DNA of 24,923 nt from Bacillota bacterium (GTDB lineage: Bacteria; Bacillota; Clostridia; Oscillospirales; Ruminococcaceae), in contig JAEWWW010000025.1 in the NCBI GenBank assembly GCA_023396215.1, positions 1 to 24,923 on the forward strand. The letters are read 5' to 3'. The notes below the pieces were generated by a model. The model was not told where the DNA came from. It saw only the letters and a program-made list of their open reading frames with translations, and did no database searches. Made by a program: the position numbers and the translations under genes. This document shows positions 21,169-24,923 of the stretch, piece by piece. Position 1 is the stretch's first letter; each line of letters begins with the position of its first letter.

Positions 21169-22317
21169 TTACCACTCAGCGATGGAGCCGTCGGCATGCC
21201 GCCAGACCGGGTTTCTCCACCGATGATTGTGTTCTGCCTCCGCCAGAATAATCTCTTCATCCAGCTCGATGCCCAAGCCCGCCCGGACAGTGGGCTTCAT
21301 GTTGCCTTCTGTAATGGCGAAGTCTTCCTTGTTGACCACATAATCCATAAGGCCGTAGCCCACGTTGTAGTGGATACCGGCGCTCTGTTCCTGAATGACC
21401 GCGTTGTAGCTGGTGAAATCCACAGCCAGACAGGCGGAAAGGGCCACCGGGCCCAAGGGGCAGTGGGGGGCCAGCGCGATGTCGTGGCATTCGGCCATGG
21501 CCGCAATTTTGCGCACCTCGGTGATGCCCCCGGCATGGGAGAGGTCGGGCTGTATGATATCCACCCCTCCAATCTGCAGCAGACGCTTGAAATCCCACCG
21601 GGAGTACAGGCGCTCCCCTGTTGCAATGGGGATGTTGCAGGCGGCGGCGATTTCAGGGAATGCCTCCATGTTATCCGAAAGCACCGGCTCCTCGATAAAC
21701 ATGGGGTCGAATTCCTCCAGCTTTTTGGCCAGCACCTTGGCCATGGGGCGGTGAACCCTGCCGTGGAAGTCGACGGCGATGCCAAAGCCCTTGCCCACGG
21801 CCTGACGAATCGAGGCCACACGCTCCAGCACGGCGTCTATTTTATCGTGGCTGTCCAGAAACTGCAGCTCCTCGGTGGCATTCATCTTAATTGCCTGATA
21901 GCCCTGCCGTTTCTTTTCCAGCGCGGCCGCAGCTACATCCGAGGGTCTGTCGCCGCCAATCCAGCAGTAGGTTTTGATGCGGTCGCGGCAGCGGCCTCCC
22001 AGCAAATCGTGTATGGGGGCGTTGTAGACCTTGCCCTTGATATCCCACAGGGCCTGGTCGATACCTGCTATCGCGCTCATGAGGACGGGGCCGCCGCGGT
22101 AGAAGGCCGCCCGGTACAGGGTGGACCAGATATCCTCGATTTGCAGGGGGTCCCTGCCAATCAGGTAGTCGCTCATCTCTTCCACAGCGGCCCGGACAGT
22201 ATCGGCCTTGCCTTCGATGACGGGCTCGCCCCATCCGGTGACGCCGAGGTCGGTTTCCATTTTGAGAAAGCACCAGCGCGGACGGACATTGTAGGTAGTT
22301 ATACGGGTTATTTTCAT
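21169..22317 (-). CDS. dgoD: D-galactonate dehydratase
   Basis: The 382-residue enolase-superfamily enzyme resembles Escherichia coli DgoD along its whole length as I recall it: GVTGWGEPVIEG, YRGGPVLMSAIAGIDQALWDIKGKV, VDFHGRVHRPMAK with the catalytic His, FIEEPVL and TGERLYSRWDF with the metal-binding Glu residues, QPDLSHAGGITE, and LAPHCPLGPVALSACLAVDF with the second His. The protein ends WRNPVWRHADGSIAEW. It removes water from D-galactonate to give 2-keto-3-deoxygalactonate, needing Mg2+. The ATG at 22317 gives the normal N-terminus MKIT. A GTG three codons earlier overlaps the transporter stop as GTGA and is an alternative. The kinase and aldolase downstream complete the pathway. Confidence 0.95.
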   Translation of the reverse strand: MKITRITTYNVRPRWCFLKMETDLGVTGWGEPVIEGKADTVRAAVEEMSDYLIGRDPLQIEDIWSTLYRAAFYRGGPVLMSAIAGIDQALWDIKGKVYNAPIHDLLGGRCRDRIKTYCWIGGDRPSDVAAAALEKKRQGYQAIKMNATEELQFLDSHDKIDAVLERVASIRQAVGKGFGIAVDFHGRVHRPMAKVLAKKLEEFDPMFIEEPVLSDNMEAFPEIAAACNIPIATGERLYSRWDFKRLLQIGGVDIIQPDLSHAGGITEVRKIAAMAECHDIALAPHCPLGPVALSACLAVDFTSYNAVIQEQSAGIHYNVGYGLMDYVVNKEDFAITEGNMKPTVRAGLGIELDEEIILAEAEHNHRWRNPVWRHADGSIAEW

Positions 22318-22322
22318 GGTAG

Positions 22323-23813
22323 TCACGCCTGTGAGGCGGCTTTCCTCCGTTCACGTGATTTTTTGTAGAAGGGCCAGACAATGGTAAAGAGAGAAATAAG
22401 CAGGAAAAGGGCGCTGATGGGCCGGGTGGCAAAGGTGGCAAAGCTGCCTTCGGAGAGAATCAGGGCCCGGCGCATGTTTTCCTCGGCCAGGGGGCCCAGC
22501 ACAAGGGCGATGACCACGGGGGTGAGGGGGAACTGAAACTTGCGCAGGAAGTACCCCCCGATGCCGAAGAGCACCATGATGAGAATGTCGTTGGTGGTGT
22601 TGTTGCCCGCATAGGCGCCGATGACGCACAGAACCAGCAGGACGGGAAGCAGAATCTGCTGGGATACCCGGGTGACCTGCACAAAACCCTGAATGAAGAT
22701 TTTCCCCTGCAGCAGCATGAACACATTGACGATGAGCAGGCCAATCATAATGCTGTAAACCCAGTGCTGCTGCTCCACAAAGAGCTGGGGGCCGGGCACA
22801 ATGCCCTGCATCATCAGGGCGCCCACCAGAATGGCGGTAACCGTATCCCCGGGAATGCCAAGGGTGAGCAGCGGAATCATAGCCGAGCCGGTTACGGCGT
22901 TGTTGGCGCTTTCGGGGGCGATGATGCCGTCGATGTGGCCGGTGCCGAATAGCTCGGGGGTTTTGGAACAGCGCTGGGCCTCGTTGTAGCTCATAAAGGC
23001 GGCAATGCCAGCTCCCGTACCCGGCACAGCCCCTACAAAGGAGCCGATGAGGCTGGATTTTACCAGAGTCTTGGTATAGGAAAAGAATTCCTTCACCGAA
23101 ACGGCTTCCTTTTTGTACTGCATGGCGGCGCCGCGTTTTTCCTTGCCTGCCTTTATCTTCACCAGCAGCTCGCTGACGGCAAACAGGCCGACCATGGCGG
23201 GAATCATGGTGATGCCGCCCCATAGGGCGTTAATCCCAAAGGTAAACCGGACATTACCCGAGATTTTATCAACCCCCACCGTGGTGAAGAGAAGCCCCAG
23301 GCTGCCCATAAGCAGCCCCTTGCCCAGAGATTTGCCGCTGATGCCCGAGATGATGGTCAGCCCGAACACCGCAAGACTGAAGTATTCGGCGGGCCCGAAC
23401 TGCAGCGCCAGCTTGGCCAGCTGCGGGGCAACGAACAGCAGGAGCAGGGCGCTTAAAATGCCGCCAAAAGCGGATGCCTTGAGGGCGACGTCCAGCGCAA
23501 GCCCCGCATGGCCCTTTTCCGCCAGCGTATTGCCGTCCAACAGGGTGGCTGCTGCTGCGGGCGTGCCCGGCGTTTTGATGAGAATAGCCGTAATCGAGCC
23601 GCCATAAACGGCCCCGCAGTAAGCGCCCAGCAAAAGCAGTACCCCGGTGACCGAATCCATACCGTAGGTTAGGGGCAGCAGAAGCGCCACCCCGATGGCG
23701 GAGGTGAGCCCCGGCAAAGCGCCCACCATAATGCCGGCGGCAAGGCCAATGTTCATAAAAAGCAGATTGTTCCAGGTAAGCAGTGACGCAAGGGTATTTC
23801 CAAAAAACTCCAT
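22323..23813 (-). CDS. Tripartite tricarboxylate transporter permease, TctA family
   Basis: The 496-residue protein is the large membrane subunit of a TTT transporter, with about eleven or twelve hydrophobic segments. It has the family stretches GIMVGALPGLTSAIGVALLLPLTYGM, YCGAVYGGSITAILIKTPGTPAAAATLLDG, GAVPGTGAGIAAFMSYNEAQRCSK, and PLLTLGIPGDTVTAILVGALMMQGI. Both inverted PGL/PGT-type loops are intact. TTT systems use an ion gradient and an extracytoplasmic binding protein (TctC) to take up carboxylates, which suits a sugar acid such as galactonate. Its ATG has AGGAGGG overlapping the tctB stop. The dgoD start lies directly at its end. Confidence 0.95.
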   Translation of the reverse strand: MEFFGNTLASLLTWNNLLFMNIGLAAGIMVGALPGLTSAIGVALLLPLTYGMDSVTGVLLLLGAYCGAVYGGSITAILIKTPGTPAAAATLLDGNTLAEKGHAGLALDVALKASAFGGILSALLLLFVAPQLAKLALQFGPAEYFSLAVFGLTIISGISGKSLGKGLLMGSLGLLFTTVGVDKISGNVRFTFGINALWGGITMIPAMVGLFAVSELLVKIKAGKEKRGAAMQYKKEAVSVKEFFSYTKTLVKSSLIGSFVGAVPGTGAGIAAFMSYNEAQRCSKTPELFGTGHIDGIIAPESANNAVTGSAMIPLLTLGIPGDTVTAILVGALMMQGIVPGPQLFVEQQHWVYSIMIGLLIVNVFMLLQGKIFIQGFVQVTRVSQQILLPVLLVLCVIGAYAGNNTTNDILIMVLFGIGGYFLRKFQFPLTPVVIALVLGPLAEENMRRALILSEGSFATFATRPISALFLLISLFTIVWPFYKKSRERRKAASQA

Positions 23814-23824
23814 TCTTTTCCCTC

Positions 23825-24334
23825 CTACAGCTGAACCAGTAATAGATAGCGGAAGATACAGTAGAGCACACCGCTGGCCACATATACGGCGATATAGGAG
23901 GTGACCTTGCGTACCCCTTGCAGCAGCAGCACTGCTGTGACGGAGAGAGCCGTAGCCGGGATAAAGCCGATGGGCTTAATGATGAAAGCGTAGATAACCA
24001 TAATGGCCATCATGGCGACGACGCGCAGGGTGCCGGCTCGGTCGCTTTCGGGCACGGTTTCCTCATCGTCCTCTCCGGCCTCTTTGGCGTCGGCTTGCTG
24101 CACGGCGGGCTGCACCGATGCGGCGGCTACCCGGCGGCTGCTCAGCCAGGTGGTCAGGGCGCTGCACCCGCCAATGACAATGAACATCAGGGCAATCATC
24201 CGTGGGAACAGACGGGAGTCGATTTGAAAGCCCGCCTTACCCGCGATGAGCTGTGGCGTGGCAAACCACAGGATGATGCCAAACAGGGCGAAGGCCCCGA
24301 AGAATATCAAGTCGTACCGTGTCTTCTTAGCCAT
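23825..24334 (-). CDS. Tripartite tricarboxylate transporter small subunit, TctB family
   Basis: The 169-residue product has four hydrophobic segments: LIFFGAFALFGIILWFATPQL, LFPRMIALMFIVIGGCSALTTWL, LRVVAMMAIMVIYAFIIKPIGFIPATALSVTAVLLL and YIAVYVASGVLYCIFRYLLLV. A long acidic loop rich in Ala, Glu and Asp separates the second and third. This is the TctB layout, with the FPR motif after the first segment. It partners TctA encoded just downstream. The ATG at 24334 is set by TTTAGGAGGG, which overlaps the stop of the sulfatase gene, so expression is coupled. The charged loop is longer than I expect for the family, an impression only. Confidence 0.88.
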   Translation of the reverse strand: MAKKTRYDLIFFGAFALFGIILWFATPQLIAGKAGFQIDSRLFPRMIALMFIVIGGCSALTTWLSSRRVAAASVQPAVQQADAKEAGEDDEETVPESDRAGTLRVVAMMAIMVIYAFIIKPIGFIPATALSVTAVLLLQGVRKVTSYIAVYVASGVLYCIFRYLLLVQL

Positions 24335-24345
24335 GTGCGGCCCTC

Positions 24346-24923
24346 CTAAATCATCCAGTCGCAATAGGGGTTGTGCACCGTCTTGCGGCCGGGTATGGAT
24401 AATATTCGTTCTCTGGGCAAAACGCCACACCGCTGGGCCCACCCGTAATACAGGGTCACCAGCTCCTCCAGAACTTGGCCCTGCTCCAGAGCCAAATCGT
24501 TAAGCTCACAGCGGTCGGCCTCCAAGTCGTAGAGCTCCCAGGCCTTGGGGTATTCGCAGACCGCCTTCCATCTGCCCTTGCGCACTCCCCCGTTGCCCTG
24601 ATGCTCCCAAAACAGGGGGCGCTGCTCCTGATGCTGCTCAAAGAGGCTGTGCCCCTCCAGTGGAATGATGCTTTGGCCCTGACAGCTCTCGGGATACTCC
24701 GCACCGGTGACCCCGTAGATGGTGGCGGCGATATCGGTCATCTGGCCCGGCTGGTGAGACACAGCGCCAGCCCGCGCCTGCGCCCCCCGCACAATCAGCG
24801 GTGTGGCAATGCCGCCCTCGTGTACCCAGGACTTGTAGAGGCGGAAGGGGGCGTTGGATAGATTGGCCCAGTGGGTGTAGGTCTGGAAGGTCTCCTCGCC
24901 GCCGGGGGTGATATCCCGGTGGT
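24346..24923 (-). CDS. Sulfatase, C-terminal part (cut by window edge)
   Basis: About 190 residues of a larger protein are visible, open at the right edge. Read from the edge the frame contains WANLSNAPFRLYKSWVHEGGIATPLIVRGA, then MTDIAATIYGVTGAEYP, GHSLFEQHQEQRPLFWEHQGNGGVRKGRWKAVCEY and LYDLEADRCELNDLA. These are the C-terminal signatures of arylsulfatase-type enzymes of the alkaline phosphatase superfamily, which hydrolyse sulfate esters. The catalytic Cys/Ser site and any signal peptide lie outside the window, so location and maturation type cannot be judged. Its stop overlaps the ribosome binding site of tctB, placing it in the same operon as the galactonate genes. Confidence 0.9.
   Translation of the reverse strand, partial: HRDITPGGEETFQTYTHWANLSNAPFRLYKSWVHEGGIATPLIVRGAQARAGAVSHQPGQMTDIAATIYGVTGAEYPESCQGQSIIPLEGHSLFEQHQEQRPLFWEHQGNGGVRKGRWKAVCEYPKAWELYDLEADRCELNDLALEQGQVLEELVTLYYGWAQRCGVLPRERILSIPGRKTVHNPYCDWMI

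Noticed and set aside
21196..22368. Very long (390-codon) plus-strand frame opposite the galactonate dehydratase
   Set aside because: The minus-strand frame has all family motifs; the plus frame has no recognisable domain and lacks an upstream ribosome binding site.

Overview
The window looks like the chromosome of a moderately GC-rich, endospore-forming clostridial Firmicute, probably of the Oscillospirales/Ruminococcaceae type. The reasons are the dipicolinate synthase pair (dpaA/dpaB), the IspH-ribosomal protein S1 fusion lying in a yhiN-like/cmk/plsC/ispH operon, an EFR1-type flavodoxin-ferredoxin, a DUF6809 protein and strong AGGAGG ribosome binding sites with frequent TTG and GTG starts. 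The genus cannot be fixed from sequence reading alone. No rRNA, tRNA, CRISPR array or transposase gene was seen.

Left part (1-5200), mostly plus strand: a GNAT acetyltransferase behind a structured leader, a REP-like palindrome cluster, a small DUF6809 protein, a convergent DUF3298 protein, a chloramphenicol acetyltransferase/E2-fold protein that lacks the catalytic His, a TraX-family membrane protein, copy 1 of a 172-bp palindromic element, and a diacylglycerol-kinase-family lipid kinase ending in a bidirectional terminator.

Centre (5200-15200), minus strand: a three-gene polar amino acid ABC importer (binding lipoprotein, permease, ATPase). Next is a tightly packed operon read rpiR-like regulator, FAD oxidoreductase, cmk, plsC, ispH-S1, with a consensus promoter upstream and a strong hairpin terminator at the end. 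Upstream of that come copy 2 of the 172-bp element and the dpaA-dpaB sporulation operon.

Right part (15200-24923): a beta-hydroxyacid dehydrogenase (plus); then on minus an XRE regulator with two C-terminal membrane segments, an unrecognised secreted/membrane protein, and an EFR1 ferredoxin. Last is a sugar-acid catabolic operon reading leftward from the window edge: a sulfatase (cut by the edge), tctB, tctA, dgoD, KDPG/KDPGal aldolase and a PfkB-type 2-keto-3-deoxy sugar-acid kinase. The dehydratase, kinase and aldolase make a complete D-galactonate to pyruvate plus glyceraldehyde-3-phosphate route. The tripartite tricarboxylate transporter subunits presumably bring in the acid, and the sulfatase hints that the natural substrate is sulfated.

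The most notable structures that genes do not explain are the 172-bp full-length hairpin element (two copies about 95% identical by eye), an in-frame duplication of the last codons of the FAD oxidoreductase, and a cluster of GTTGC/GCAAC palindromes upstream of the membrane-anchored XRE regulator.
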